64,000 bases of DNA from Kitasatospora sp. NBC_00374. Lineage in GTDB: Bacteria; Actinomycetota; Actinomycetes; Streptomycetales; Streptomycetaceae. The notes below the pieces were generated by a model, which did not search any database, was not told the origin of the DNA, and saw only the letters and a list, made by a program, of their open reading frames with translations. The translations under genes were made by a program, and so were the position numbers. Of this stretch, positions 43,728-53,267 are shown piece by piece. The stretch is taken from the NCBI RefSeq assembly GCF_041434935.1, contig NZ_CP107964.1, positions 4,695,001-4,759,000 of the forward strand, given 5' to 3'. Within the stretch, counting starts at the first letter, position 1. The number at the start of each line of letters is the position of its first letter.

Positions 43728-45167
43728 GTGAACGGTGGTACAGGGGTGGGACGGCGGCGCAGAGCCGTGGTCGCGGGCGTGCTGGGGGCGGCCCTCGCGA
43801 CGTCCGGGCCGGCGGTGGGGACGGAACGGGCGCTCGCCGCACCCTCGCCCGCCGCGGGGCAGAGCGGCAGCAGGCCGCCGGGGGCGGCGGCCGTACCGCT
43901 CCCGGGCGGGGCGGTGCTCGCGCCGGTGGTCGACGCCGACGACACCCTGCCGACCACCCAGGGCCTGCAGCAGGCCGTGGGTACCCTGCTCCAGGACAAG
44001 TCGCTCGGGACGCTGAACTTCGCCGTCGCGGACGCCGCCACCGGCCGGCTCCTGTTCGGCGCGGGTGAGGCCACCCCGGCCACCCCGGCCTCCACCACCA
44101 AGCTGGCCACCTCGGTGGCGGCCCTGGCCCTGCTGCCCGCCGACCACCGGATCACCACCAAGGTGGTCGCGGGCGCCAAGCCGGACGAGATCGTCCTGGT
44201 CGGCGGCGGGGACCCGACCCTCACCGCCCTCCCGGCCGACCAGGTGCAGGTCGGCGGCCTCCCGGTCGACCCGGACAGCGCCCCGGCCTCCATGGCCGAC
44301 CTGGCCGCGCAGACCGCCGCCGCGCTCAAGGCGGCCGGCACCACCGGCGTCCGGCTCGGCTACGACACCTCGCTGTACACCGGCCAGGTCCGGCACATGG
44401 AGAAGGACGACTACAACATCGCCCCCGTCACACCGCTGATGGTGGACGAGGGCAAGTACGAGCCCAGGTCCCAGATCGAGGCGCCGGCCCGGGTCCCCGA
44501 CCCGGCCGCCCAGGCGGCGGACGCCTTCGCCGCCCTGCTCAAGGCCGACGGCATCACCGTCCAGGGCCGGCCCACCGCCGCGACCGCGACCGCCGACGCC
44601 CGCACGCTCGGCACGGTCTCCTCGCCGACCCTGGCCAGGTTGGTCGAGCGGCTGCTCACCTACTCGGACAACACCATCGCCGAAGCCGTCGCCCGGCAGG
44701 CGGCGATCGCCGCGCACCAGCCGGCCAGCTTCGAGGGCGCCGCGAGCGCGGTGACCCAGGAGCTGGCCAAGCTCGGGGTCCCGACCACCGGGGTGGTGCT
44801 CAACGACGGCAGCGGACTGAGCACCGCCAACCTGATCCCGCCGACCACCCTGGTCAAGGTGCTGACGACGGCCGCCTCCGCGGACCACCCGGAGCTGCGC
44901 CCGGTGCTCACCGGGCTGCCGATCGCCGGCTTCACCGGTACCCTGGTCGGCCGGTTCGGCACCAGGTCCGGCGCGGGGGAGGCGTCCGGCATCGTCCGGG
45001 CCAAGACCGGCACCCTGTCGAATGTCACCACGCTGGCCGGCACCGTGGTGGACGCCGACGGCCGGGTGCTGGTCTTCGCGATGATGACCAAGACCGGGGC
45101 CGTGGACGCCGCACGGGTGGCCGTCGACCGGATCGTCGCCAGGATCGCGGCCTGCGGCTGCCACTGA
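43728..45167 (+). CDS. dacB: D-alanyl-D-alanine carboxypeptidase (PBP4/S13 family)
   Basis: A 479-aa secreted penicillin-binding protein. A twin-Arg-like basic N-terminus (GRRRRAVVAG) and a signal segment (to about residue 38) lead into the S13 peptidase fold. The active-site motifs are SxxK with Ser122-Thr-Thr-Lys125 (PASTTKLAT), SDN in TYSDNTIAEA and KTG in RAKTGTLSNVTTLAG. The large insertion between SxxK and SxN is typical of the family. The GTG at 43728 has GGAAAGGGG 8 nt upstream. It trims peptidoglycan stem peptides and is divergent from ppa. Confidence 0.92.
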   Translation: MNGGTGVGRRRRAVVAGVLGAALATSGPAVGTERALAAPSPAAGQSGSRPPGAAAVPLPGGAVLAPVVDADDTLPTTQGLQQAVGTLLQDKSLGTLNFAVADAATGRLLFGAGEATPATPASTTKLATSVAALALLPADHRITTKVVAGAKPDEIVLVGGGDPTLTALPADQVQVGGLPVDPDSAPASMADLAAQTAAALKAAGTTGVRLGYDTSLYTGQVRHMEKDDYNIAPVTPLMVDEGKYEPRSQIEAPARVPDPAAQAADAFAALLKADGITVQGRPTAATATADARTLGTVSSPTLARLVERLLTYSDNTIAEAVARQAAIAAHQPASFEGAASAVTQELAKLGVPTTGVVLNDGSGLSTANLIPPTTLVKVLTTAASADHPELRPVLTGLPIAGFTGTLVGRFGTRSGAGEASGIVRAKTGTLSNVTTLAGTVVDADGRVLVFAMMTKTGAVDAARVAVDRIVARIAACGCH

Positions 45168-45261
45168 CCGCCGCTCCGGCCCGGCGGCCGCCCGCCGCGG
45201 GGGAGGGATGTCCGCGTCGGACTCCCTCCCCCCGGCGCGTCCGAGCACGTACCGTGAGGGC

Positions 45262-46428
45262 ATGACGAGCGCGAGCGGCAGGGTGGACATGGTCGACTGG
45301 GATCTCGCGGTCGCGACGGCGACCCGGCTGGTCCGTCCGGGCCCCGAGGTCTCCCGGGACGAGGCCCGCGCGGTCGTCGCCGAGCTGCGCCGGCACGCGC
45401 TGGAGGCCGAGGAGCACGTCCGCGAGTTCACCCGGATGCGCTCCAGCAGCCTGATCGACGCCGTCGCCACCCCCGTCCTGGTGGTCGACCGGCCGGGCTG
45501 GGTGCGGGCCAACGTGGCGGGCTTCCGCACCATCGTCCAGCCGCTGGTCGACAAGCTCCAGGCCCGCCGCGGGCCGGGCGCGGGCACCGCGATGATGGGC
45601 TCGCTGGGCGAGAAGGCCACCGGTGTCGAGGTCGGCGCGGTGCTGGCCTTCCTGTCGACCAAGGTGCTCGGGCAGTACGAGACCTTCGCCCCGGCCGAGC
45701 TGCCGGCCCCGCCGGACAGCCCGGCAGGCCTGTTCGACAAGCCGCGCCGCGGCCCCGACCTGCCGGGCCCCGGGCGCCTGCTGCTGGTCGCGCCGAACAT
45801 CGTGCACGTCGAGCGCGAGCTGGACGTCGACCCGCACGACTTCCGGCTCTGGGTCTGCCTGCACGAGGAGACCCACCGCACCCAGTTCACCGCGGTCCCC
45901 TGGCTGCGCGACCACATCCAGTCCGAGGTGCAGGCCTTCCTGGCCCAGGCCGACGTGGACCCCGGCGCGCTGCTGGAACGGGCCAGAGAGGCCTTCGGCG
46001 GCGGCGTGCCGGGCCTCGGCGGCCGGGGCGACGGGTCCGGGCCCAGCACCCTGCTGGAGGCCGTCCAGTCGCCCGCCCAGCGCGAGATCCTCGGCCGGCT
46101 GACGGCGGTCATGTCACTGCTGGAGGGCCACGCGGACGTGGTCATGGACGGGGTCGGCCCGGCCGTGGTGCCCTCGGTGGCGGAGATCCGGGAGAAGTTC
46201 CAGCAGCGCCGCGACCGCGGCGCCGGCCGGCTCGACCTGGTGCTGCGCCGACTGCTCGGCATGGACGCCAAGCTGCGCCAGTACCAGGACGGCGCGGTCT
46301 TCGTCCGCGGCGTGGTGGACCGGGTCGGGATCGACGGCTTCAACCGGGTCTGGACCTCGCCCAACACCCTCCCGACCAAGGACGAGATCCACGACCCGGC
46401 CGCCTGGGTGGCCCGGGTGGTCGGCTGA
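45262..46428 (+). CDS. Zinc-dependent metalloprotease-like protein (DUF2342 type)
   Basis: A 388-aa protein of the actinobacterial family annotated as zinc-dependent metalloprotease or DUF2342. The zinc motif HEETH sits at residues 201-205 in WVCLHEETHRTQF, with a downstream acidic partner near LEGHADVVMDGVG. No signal peptide or membrane helix is seen. The ATG at 45262 follows GTGAGGG. Its position directly before tilS and hpt is conserved in actinobacteria, but the substrate is not known to me. Confidence 0.88.
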   Translation: MTSASGRVDMVDWDLAVATATRLVRPGPEVSRDEARAVVAELRRHALEAEEHVREFTRMRSSSLIDAVATPVLVVDRPGWVRANVAGFRTIVQPLVDKLQARRGPGAGTAMMGSLGEKATGVEVGAVLAFLSTKVLGQYETFAPAELPAPPDSPAGLFDKPRRGPDLPGPGRLLLVAPNIVHVERELDVDPHDFRLWVCLHEETHRTQFTAVPWLRDHIQSEVQAFLAQADVDPGALLERAREAFGGGVPGLGGRGDGSGPSTLLEAVQSPAQREILGRLTAVMSLLEGHADVVMDGVGPAVVPSVAEIREKFQQRRDRGAGRLDLVLRRLLGMDAKLRQYQDGAVFVRGVVDRVGIDGFNRVWTSPNTLPTKDEIHDPAAWVARVVG

Positions 46429-46436
46429 CCGCCGCC

Positions 46437-46467
46437 GCCGGACGGGACGCACCGGGCGCCGTCCGGC
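46437..46467 (+). terminator. Possible terminator behind the metalloprotease gene
   Basis: GCCGGACGG at 46437-46445 and CCGTCCGGC at 46459-46467 form a 9-bp perfect stem with a 13-nt loop, 8 nt after the stop. The remaining 260 nt before tilS hold no other clear signal. Confidence 0.5.
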
Positions 46468-46727
46468 GCTGTCCGAGGGTGTCCGGTGACGGCCGCCGGC
46501 GTTCGCACGAGTGGCGCAGCCGTACAGATGGAGCCCGAATGAACGTTTCTCCATTCACCCGTACGTGGGACCGTGGTCGTACCGGTGGCGAGGGTGGCGT
46601 AGCCGGGGGCCGGATTCTGCGACCATCTGTGAGCGCATGGTGACAGAGAGCTGACCGGGTGTTCCCCGCACCCTGTGGCGCTGCCTCCGGCCTGCCCGTT
46701 CCCCCCTCCGCCAAGGAGTGCATCCCC

Positions 46728-47864
46728 GTGGGCCCACATCCTGCTGTCGCGGCGATACGCCTCGCCGTCCGCCGTACCCTCGCCGAACTCGCCGCCGAGG
46801 CCGGCGTCGTCCCAGGCTCGCCGACCCGGGCGCCGCGGCTGCGCCCGGCCGCCGCGCCCGAGGCGGCCCTGGCCGGCGCCACCACCCTGATCGGCAACGC
46901 CCGCCGCCACCCCTCGGGCCTGCCCCGCACCCCGGCCGCGCCGGGGTCCCCGCTCGTCCTGGTCGCGGTCAGCGGCGGCGCGGACTCCATGGCGCTGGCC
47001 ACCGCCACCGCCTTCGAGGCCCCCAAGCTCGGCCTGCGGGTCGGCGCCGTCACCGTCGACCACGGTCTGCAGAGCGGGTCCGCCGAGCGTGCCCGGCAGG
47101 TCGCCGACCGGCTCGGCGAGCTCGGTCTTGACCCGGTCGAGGCGATCCGGGTCCGGGTCGGCCGCGACGGCGGCCCGGAGAACGCGGCCCGCGACGCCCG
47201 CTACGCGGCGCTCGACGGCGCGGCCGACCGGCTCGGGGCGCTCGCCGTGCTGCTCGGCCACACCCGTGACGACCAGGCCGAGACGGTCCTGCTGGGCCTG
47301 GCCCGGGGCTCCGGCTCCCGCTCACTGGCCGGCATGCCCGCACAGAAGGGCCGCTACCGCCGGCCGCTGCTGGAGCTGGACCGCGCCGCCACCCGGCAGG
47401 CCTGCACCGCCCAGTCGATCCCGGTCTGGGACGACCCGCACAACACCGACCCCGCCTACACCCGCTCCCGGGTCCGCCACGAGGTGCTGCCGGTGCTGGA
47501 GAAGCACCTGGGCGGCGGCGTGGTCGAGGCCCTGGCCCGCACCGCCCGGCTGTTCCGTGACGACGCCGACGCCCTCGACCAGTGGGCCGCCCTCGCCGAG
47601 CCCGATCTCCGAACGGCCGAAGGCGCCCTGGACGTCGGCAAACTCACCGGCCTGCCGCCCGCCGTCCGCCGCCGGGTGCTGCGCCGGGCCGCCCTGCGCG
47701 CGGGCTGCCCGGCCGGGGACCTGTTCGCCCGTCACCTCGAAGCGGTGGACCTGCTGGTCACCGGGTGGCGCGGTCAGGGGCCGCTGCACCTACCCGGGGG
47801 AGTGGAAGCCGTCCGCCGGTGTGGCACGCTGGTCTTTCGGCGACAGGGCGATCAGCGGGCGTGA
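46728..47864 (+). CDS. tilS: tRNA(Ile)-lysidine synthetase TilS
   Basis: A 378-aa enzyme that converts cytidine 34 of the CAU tRNA to lysidine, allowing it to read AUA codons. The PP-loop motif SGGADSM lies at residues 82-88 and is followed by the family patches VDHGLQSGSAERA, ENAARDARYAAL, GHTRDDQAET and NTDPAYTRSRVRHEVLP. An N-terminal extension of about 75 residues precedes the PP-loop. The GTG at 46728 has AAGGAG 9 nt upstream. It lies just before hpt, a conserved pair. Confidence 0.94.
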   Translation: MGPHPAVAAIRLAVRRTLAELAAEAGVVPGSPTRAPRLRPAAAPEAALAGATTLIGNARRHPSGLPRTPAAPGSPLVLVAVSGGADSMALATATAFEAPKLGLRVGAVTVDHGLQSGSAERARQVADRLGELGLDPVEAIRVRVGRDGGPENAARDARYAALDGAADRLGALAVLLGHTRDDQAETVLLGLARGSGSRSLAGMPAQKGRYRRPLLELDRAATRQACTAQSIPVWDDPHNTDPAYTRSRVRHEVLPVLEKHLGGGVVEALARTARLFRDDADALDQWAALAEPDLRTAEGALDVGKLTGLPPAVRRRVLRRAALRAGCPAGDLFARHLEAVDLLVTGWRGQGPLHLPGGVEAVRRCGTLVFRRQGDQRA

Positions 47865-47928
47865 GCCCGTCCGCTGGTACCAGGACGCCGCCGAACCCAG
47901 ACCCCGAACGTTTGAGGACGTATCCCCG

Positions 47929-48483
47929 GTGGATCAGAACGACATGGGCGCCGACCTGGCGAAGGTGCTCATCAGCAAGGACGAGATCGACGCCAAGCTG
48001 GCCGAGCTGGCCGAGCGGATCGACCAGGACTACGCCGGTCGGGATCTGCTGATCGTCGGTGTGCTCAAGGGCGCCGTGATGGTCATGGCCGACCTCGCCC
48101 GGGCCCTGCACTCGCAGGTGACCATGGACTGGATGGCGGTCTCCTCGTACGGGATGGGCACCAAGTCCTCCGGCGTGGTGCGGATCCTCAAGGACCTGGA
48201 CACCGACATCGCCGGCCGGGACGTCCTGATCGTCGAGGACATCATCGACTCCGGTCTGACCCTGTCCTGGCTGCTGGGCAACCTGGGCTCGCGCGGCCCG
48301 GCCTCGCTGGAGGTCTGCACCCTGCTCCGCAAGCCGGATGCGGCGAAGGTCACCATCGACGTCAAGTACGTCGGTTTCGACATTCCCAACGAGTTCGTGG
48401 TGGGCTACGGCCTGGACTACGCGGAAAAGCTGCGAAACCTGCCCTTCATCGGCACCCTGGCGCCGCACGTCTACGGGGGCTGA
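47929..48483 (+). CDS. hpt: Hypoxanthine phosphoribosyltransferase
   Basis: A 184-aa purine salvage enzyme. The PRPP-binding motif VLIVEDIIDSGLTL is present around residues 100-113, along with GVLKGAVMVMADL near the active site, SSYGMGTKSSG (the flexible loop) and the C-terminal VVGYGLDY. The GTG at 47929 was chosen because GAGGA lies 10 nt upstream and it gives the typical N-terminus; the ATG at 47944 is an alternative. Confidence 0.95.
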   Translation: MDQNDMGADLAKVLISKDEIDAKLAELAERIDQDYAGRDLLIVGVLKGAVMVMADLARALHSQVTMDWMAVSSYGMGTKSSGVVRILKDLDTDIAGRDVLIVEDIIDSGLTLSWLLGNLGSRGPASLEVCTLLRKPDAAKVTIDVKYVGFDIPNEFVVGYGLDYAEKLRNLPFIGTLAPHVYGG

Positions 48484-48495
48484 ATCGTTCGGGCT

Positions 48496-48527
48496 ACGGG
48501 TGGGAACGGAGCACCGTTCCCACCCGT
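48496..48527 (+). terminator. hpt terminator
   Basis: Arms ACGGGTGGGAACGG and CCGTTCCCACCCGT form a perfect 14-bp stem with a 4-nt loop, 12 nt after the hpt stop. Confidence 0.85.
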
Positions 48528-48704
48528 TGAGCCGGGGTAGGAAAGTACGTCGTGTCGTCGGTGCTCTCGCCTTGAGCGAGTGGGACTGCGGTACGGTCCA
48601 ATAAACCGCTCTTCTCATGAGCACATACCCGGTATGCGCCCGCGGCTCCAGTCGCGCAGCGCCGTTGAGTGGCAGGAGGGACGGGGCGGCAACGCCCCGC
48701 ATGG

Positions 48705-50744
48705 ATGGACGTCAAGCGATACTTCCGTGCGCCGATCATGTGGATCGTGCTGGCCGTCCTCGCCGTCGTTGTGCTGATGCAGGTCGTCTCCGACTCCGGC
48801 GGCTACAAGACGGTGGACACCGGTCAGGTCGTTGCTGCGATCGACAAGCAGCAGGTGAAGTCGGCGGAGATCACCACTGGTGACTCGAACCTGATCAAGA
48901 TTGAGCTCAAGGGCGACCAGAAGCTGCCCTCCAACAGTTCCGGCAAGCAGCCGTCGGGCAGCAAGTTCCAGGCGTCCTACGTCTCGGACCAGCAGGCCAA
49001 GGACATCGCGGACAGGCTTCAGACCCAGTTCGCGAACGGCCAGCTGCCGGACAACTACACCATCAGCCCCGAGAAGCAGTCGACCTTCATGAGTCTGCTG
49101 CTGTCGATGCTGCCCATCGTGATCATCGTGCTGGTCTTCCTGTTCCTGATGAACCAGATGCAGGGTGGCGGCTCGCGGGTCATGCAGTTCGGCAAGTCCA
49201 AGGCCAAGCTGCTCACCAAGGACACCCCGAAGACCACGTTCTCGGACGTGGCCGGTACGGACGAGGCGGTGGAGGAGCTCCAGGAGATCAAGGAGTTCCT
49301 GCAGGAGCCGTCCAAGTTCCAGGCGGTCGGTGCCAAGATCCCCAAGGGCGTGCTGCTCTACGGCCCGCCCGGCACCGGTAAGACCCTGCTCGCGCGTGCC
49401 GTGGCGGGCGAGGCGGGCGTGCCGTTCTACTCGATCTCCGGCTCCGACTTCGTCGAGATGTTCGTCGGCGTCGGTGCCTCCCGGGTCCGCGACCTGTTCG
49501 AGCAGGCCAAGGCGAACGCGCCGGCGATCATCTTCGTCGACGAGATCGACGCCGTCGGCCGGCACCGCGGTGCGGGTCTCGGCGGCGGCCACGACGAGCG
49601 CGAGCAGACCCTCAACCAGCTGCTGGTCGAGATGGACGGCTTCGACGTCAAGGGCGGCGTCATCCTGATCGCCGCCACCAACCGTCCGGACATCCTCGAC
49701 CCGGCGCTGCTCCGGCCGGGCCGCTTCGACCGTCAGATCGCGGTCGACCGCCCCGACCTCCAGGGCCGTCTGGACATCCTCAAGGTGCACCAGAAGGGCA
49801 AGCCGATCGCGCCCGACGTCGACCTCTCGGCCGTCGCCAAGCGCACCCCCGGCTTCACCGGCGCGGACCTCAGCAACGTCCTCAACGAGGCCGCCCTGCT
49901 GACCGCCCGGTCGGACAAGAAGCTGATCGACAACTTCATCCTGGACGAGGCCATCGACCGCGTGGTGGCCGGCCCGCAGAAGCGCAGCCGGATCATGTCC
50001 GACAAGGAGAAGAAGATCACCGCGTACCACGAGGGCGGCCACGCCCTGGTGGCGGCGGCGTGCAACTACTCCGACCCGGTGCACAAGATCACCATCCTGT
50101 CCCGGGGCCGGGCGCTCGGCTACACCATGGTGCTGCCGGACGAGGACAAGTACTCCACCACCCGCAACGAGATGCTCGACCAGCTGGCCTACATGCTGGG
50201 CGGCCGCGCGGCGGAGGAGCTGGTCTTCCACGACCCGACCACCGGCGCCTCGAACGACATCGAGAAGGCCACCGCCACGGCGCGGGCCATGGTCACCCAG
50301 TACGGCATGAGCGAGCGCCTCGGCGCGATCAAGTTCGGCTCCAGTGACTCGGAGCCGTTCCTCGGTCGCGAGATGGGCCACCAGCGCGACTACTCGGAAG
50401 AGGTCGCCGGGCTGGTGGACGAGGAGGTCAAGAAGCTCATCGAGACGGCGCACAACGAGGCCTGGGAGATCCTGGTCGAGAACCGCGACGTGCTCGACAA
50501 CCTCGTGCTGGAGCTGCTGGAGAAGGAGACGCTGAACAAGGAGCAGATCGCGGAGATCTTCACTCACGTGATCAAGCGCCCGCACCGTCCGGCCTGGACG
50601 GGCTCCTCCCGGCGTACCCCCTCCACCCGCCCGCCGGTCCAGTCGCCCAAGGAGCTCGCGCTCTCCAACGGCATCGCGGTGCCGGTCGTCGACGCCCCGG
50701 CGGTCGACGTGCGCAAGCTGCCGGAGGGCCCGGCCGAGGGCTGA
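48705..50744 (+). CDS. ftsH: ATP-dependent zinc metalloprotease FtsH
   Basis: A 679-aa membrane-anchored AAA protease that degrades misfolded membrane proteins and short-lived regulators. Two transmembrane helices (about residues 9-25 and 124-147) flank an extracytoplasmic domain. The AAA module has Walker A GPPGTGKT at about 220-227 and Walker B IIFVDEIDAVG, plus the SRH. The zinc site HEGGH is at 442-446. A long Pro/Ser-rich C-terminal tail of about 50 residues follows. The ATG at 48705 (MDVKRYF) matches the family; a GTG at 48669 in frame is possible. Transcribed towards folE. Confidence 0.96.
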   Translation: MDVKRYFRAPIMWIVLAVLAVVVLMQVVSDSGGYKTVDTGQVVAAIDKQQVKSAEITTGDSNLIKIELKGDQKLPSNSSGKQPSGSKFQASYVSDQQAKDIADRLQTQFANGQLPDNYTISPEKQSTFMSLLLSMLPIVIIVLVFLFLMNQMQGGGSRVMQFGKSKAKLLTKDTPKTTFSDVAGTDEAVEELQEIKEFLQEPSKFQAVGAKIPKGVLLYGPPGTGKTLLARAVAGEAGVPFYSISGSDFVEMFVGVGASRVRDLFEQAKANAPAIIFVDEIDAVGRHRGAGLGGGHDEREQTLNQLLVEMDGFDVKGGVILIAATNRPDILDPALLRPGRFDRQIAVDRPDLQGRLDILKVHQKGKPIAPDVDLSAVAKRTPGFTGADLSNVLNEAALLTARSDKKLIDNFILDEAIDRVVAGPQKRSRIMSDKEKKITAYHEGGHALVAAACNYSDPVHKITILSRGRALGYTMVLPDEDKYSTTRNEMLDQLAYMLGGRAAEELVFHDPTTGASNDIEKATATARAMVTQYGMSERLGAIKFGSSDSEPFLGREMGHQRDYSEEVAGLVDEEVKKLIETAHNEAWEILVENRDVLDNLVLELLEKETLNKEQIAEIFTHVIKRPHRPAWTGSSRRTPSTRPPVQSPKELALSNGIAVPVVDAPAVDVRKLPEGPAEG

Positions 50745-50864
50745 TCCACTCGGCACACCGAACGGAATGGATGCCGCGTCACCCGGGTTTGTACCCTGGA
50801 GGCGCGGCATCCGTGCTGCCAGACCTGTTTCTCCCGTCCACTTTTGCAGCCAAGCGAGGCACGA

Positions 50865-51470
50865 ATGATCGATCCGGTGACTCTTGACGGCGAATCCGCC
50901 ATCGGGCACTTCGACCAGAAACGTGCCGAGAACGCGGTGAGGGAGCTGCTGATCGCGGTCGGCGAGGACCCGGACCGCGAGGGGCTGCTGGAGACCCCCG
51001 CCCGGGTCGCACGGGCCTACCAGGAGATATTCGCGGGCCTGCGGCAGCAGCCGGAGGACGTCCTCACCACCACCTTCGACCTGGGCCACGACGAGATGGT
51101 GCTGGTCAAGGACATCGAGGTGTTCTCGACCTGCGAGCACCACCTGGTGCCGTTCCGGGGCGTCGCCCACGTCGGCTACATCCCGTCCACCAGCGGCAAG
51201 ATCACCGGGCTGTCCAAGCTCGCCCGGCTGGTCGACGTCTTCGCCCGCCGCCCGCAGGTGCAGGAGCGCCTCACCAGTCAGGTCGCCGACTCGCTGATGC
51301 GGATCCTGGAGCCGCGGGGGGCGATCGTCGTGATCGAGTGCGAGCACATGTGCATGTCGATGCGGGGCATCCGCAAGCCCGGCGCCAAGACCATCACCTC
51401 CGCGGTGCGCGGCCAGCTCCGCGACCCGGCCACCCGCGCCGAGGCGATGAGCCTGATCATCGGGCACTGA
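50865..51470 (+). CDS. folE: GTP cyclohydrolase I
   Basis: First enzyme of tetrahydrofolate synthesis, 201 aa. The zinc ligands are Cys90 and Cys163, with the motif FSTCEHHLVPF and the active-site region ECEHMCMSMRG. The N-terminal ENAVRELLIAVGEDPDREGLLETPARV is conserved. The ATG at 50865 has GAGG 6 nt upstream. It heads the folate group whose other members (folP, folB, folK) lie 4 kb downstream, with an esterase gene on the opposite strand in between. Confidence 0.96.
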   Translation: MIDPVTLDGESAIGHFDQKRAENAVRELLIAVGEDPDREGLLETPARVARAYQEIFAGLRQQPEDVLTTTFDLGHDEMVLVKDIEVFSTCEHHLVPFRGVAHVGYIPSTSGKITGLSKLARLVDVFARRPQVQERLTSQVADSLMRILEPRGAIVVIECEHMCMSMRGIRKPGAKTITSAVRGQLRDPATRAEAMSLIIGH

Positions 51471-51532
51471 TCATCGGGCGCTGACCGTCGGGCGCCGGTG
51501 CGGTGACCGGCCAGCGCGGTGACCGACCGGTA

Positions 51533-51569
51533 CGGTGACCGGCCACTCTCCACGGGTGGCCGGTCACCG
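51533..51569. terminator. Terminator between folE and the esterase gene
   Basis: Arms CGGTGACCGGCCAC at 51533-51546 and GTGGCCGGTCACCG at 51556-51569 form a perfect 14-bp stem with a 9-nt loop between convergent genes. Confidence 0.85.
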
Positions 51570-51597
51570 GCGTTTCCGGGGCGGGTGCCACCGGGTG

Positions 51598-52785
51598 CTA
51601 CGAGGCGCGGTCGTTGACCCACTCGAAGGTCCCCAGCCGGTCGCCCAGCCACGTCATCGCCGCCGGCAGCTCACGCTGCCACGAGTCGAAGTTGTGGCCG
51701 CCGTCGTCCAGGAAGGTCGAGTCCACCGTGAACTCCGGATGGGCCTCCGCCACCTGCTGGGCGACGGCCAGGAAGTCCTCGGTCGCCTTGAAGTTCTCCT
51801 CCGTCCTGGTGCTGACCACCAGCAGGGAGGTCCGGGGCGCGGGCAGGTTGCGCAGCCGCCAGAGCACGTCCGACTGACTGGCCAGGGCGGCGTCCCCCTG
51901 GAACAGGTCGCCACCCGTCCAGCTGTCGTTCGGCACCTGGTAGTCCGCGTGCATGGCGGCCGCGGCGGAGAACCGCTCGGGGAAGCGCATGGCCAGGCGC
52001 AGGGCGCAGCTGCCGCCGGTGGAGTAGCCGAGCACACCCCAGGAGTTCGCCGAGTCGCGCACCCGGTAGGCGGAGTGGACGGCGTTCGGCAGGTCCTTGG
52101 CGAACCAGGTCTCGGTGAGCGGCCCGCCGGCGACGTCCACGCACTCGGTGTTGCGCGGCGGGGCCACGGTGGGCCGGGCCATCACGATCACGGTCGGCGT
52201 GACCTGGCCGGCCCGGTGCAGCGCGGAGACGGTCTGCGGCAGCCGCAGGCCGTCCAGCAGGTGCAGCGAGGTGCCCGGGAATCCGCCGATCGCCAGCACC
52301 GCCGGAAAGCGCATCTTGGCGTACTCGGGGGCGAAGTACTCCGGCGGCAGGTAGACGAAGACCTGGTCGGACAGGCCCGAGGCGGGGCCGGTCACCCGGA
52401 CCGACTCCACCTTGCCGACCTCCTGCGGGGTGCCGGCGGGGAGGAGGTCCTTCACGGTCTCCATGCCGCCCTCGGTGGTCGGCTGGACCAGCTTGGCCAG
52501 GTCCGGCGCCGCGCCCCGGGGGGCCGACGCGCCGGCCAGCACGAGCGGGGCGCCGCCGGGGCGCAGCAGGTCGTCCCAGGAGGTATAGAAGCCGAAGGAG
52601 TTGTTCACCGTCAGCGCCAGGACCGCCATCACCGAGACCTGAACCACGCTCAGCAGCCCGAGCCGGCCGAGCATCGGCAGCGGTCGCTGGCGGGCCAGCC
52701 GGGGCCAGAGCCAGAGCGTGGCGAGCAGGCCAACGGAGCCCAGCGCAGTCAGCGAGTACACCAGCGCGCTGCTCGTCAGTTCCAT
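51598..52785 (-). CDS. Membrane-anchored esterase, Ag85/esterase D-like
   Basis: A 395-aa protein with two transmembrane helices (about residues 5-27 and 41-62), then an extracellular alpha/beta-hydrolase domain. The nucleophile is Ser255 in GYSTGG; the likely catalytic His lies in DDGGHNFDSW near residue 370. The strand-turn pattern (VFVYLPPEY, FPAVLAIGGFPGTSLHL) resembles the antigen 85/esterase D family, which acts on trehalose or glycopeptide esters. The ATG at 52785 has AGGAGG 11 nt upstream. It is inserted on the opposite strand between folE and the MprF-like gene. The substrate cannot be told from the sequence. Confidence 0.85.
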   Translation of the reverse strand: MELTSSALVYSLTALGSVGLLATLWLWPRLARQRPLPMLGRLGLLSVVQVSVMAVLALTVNNSFGFYTSWDDLLRPGGAPLVLAGASAPRGAAPDLAKLVQPTTEGGMETVKDLLPAGTPQEVGKVESVRVTGPASGLSDQVFVYLPPEYFAPEYAKMRFPAVLAIGGFPGTSLHLLDGLRLPQTVSALHRAGQVTPTVIVMARPTVAPPRNTECVDVAGGPLTETWFAKDLPNAVHSAYRVRDSANSWGVLGYSTGGSCALRLAMRFPERFSAAAAMHADYQVPNDSWTGGDLFQGDAALASQSDVLWRLRNLPAPRTSLLVVSTRTEENFKATEDFLAVAQQVAEAHPEFTVDSTFLDDGGHNFDSWQRELPAAMTWLGDRLGTFEWVNDRAS

Positions 52786-53267
52786 CCGGGCTCGTCCTCC
52801 TCGGGTTGCTGTCGGGCCAGGGTTCATCGTGCGTTGGGGTGTCACCTTCGGCCACCGGGGCTAGCCTGACCGGGCGTCCGGTGCCTTCCGGCCCGCGGCT
52901 GCGGCCGGGCGCAACCGAGGCCCTAGAATGCGGCGTCCACCGTGTGTAAACGCGTCGGCGACGGTCTCGCGGCGCCGATGCGGTCATGCTGGTCCCATGC
53001 CACCCGTTCCACGGGGGGCACCCGTCTCCTGTTTTCCTGCTGTCGCCGTCCGCCCGACCAGCCGTCCCGCTGGACGGACCGGGCCCGGCACCACCTGTCC
53101 CCAGGCTCCGTCGGCCGGGGGAGTCCCGTGTCCCCGGGCGGTTTGACCGCCCGCAGGGGCTCTCTTGACCTACGGATTGCCAGACCAAGGAATAGTCATG
53201 AAGGTCCATCACAGCTCCTCCTCCGGAGTGACAGGACAGTCCCAGGCAGCCTCTAGGCTGAGCTTCC
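52786..53267. promoter_or_regulatory. Divergent promoter region with a possible 30-aa leader frame
   Basis: These 482 nt separate the esterase from the MprF-like gene. A TAGGCT hexamer at 53254-53259 lies 8 nt before the MprF-like ATG, predicting a leaderless or nearly leaderless transcript. A 30-codon frame at 53198-53290 (MKVHHSSSSGVTGQS and on) has AAGGA 6 nt upstream and overlaps the start of the next gene by 23 nt. It could be a leader peptide but has no known relative. TAGAAT at 52924-52929 is another possible -10 element. Confidence 0.4.

Noticed and set aside
43652..44344. Upstream extension of the pyrophosphatase frame
   Set aside because: It overlaps the divergent carboxypeptidase gene; the family N-terminus and ribosome site place the start at 43651.
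43587..47261. 1224-aa minus-strand frame opposite the carboxypeptidase and metalloprotease genes
   Set aside because: Antisense shadow of three well-supported plus-strand genes.
48615..51467. 950-aa minus-strand frame opposite ftsH and folE
   Set aside because: Antisense shadow; composition is His/Val/Leu/Arg-rich and without motifs.
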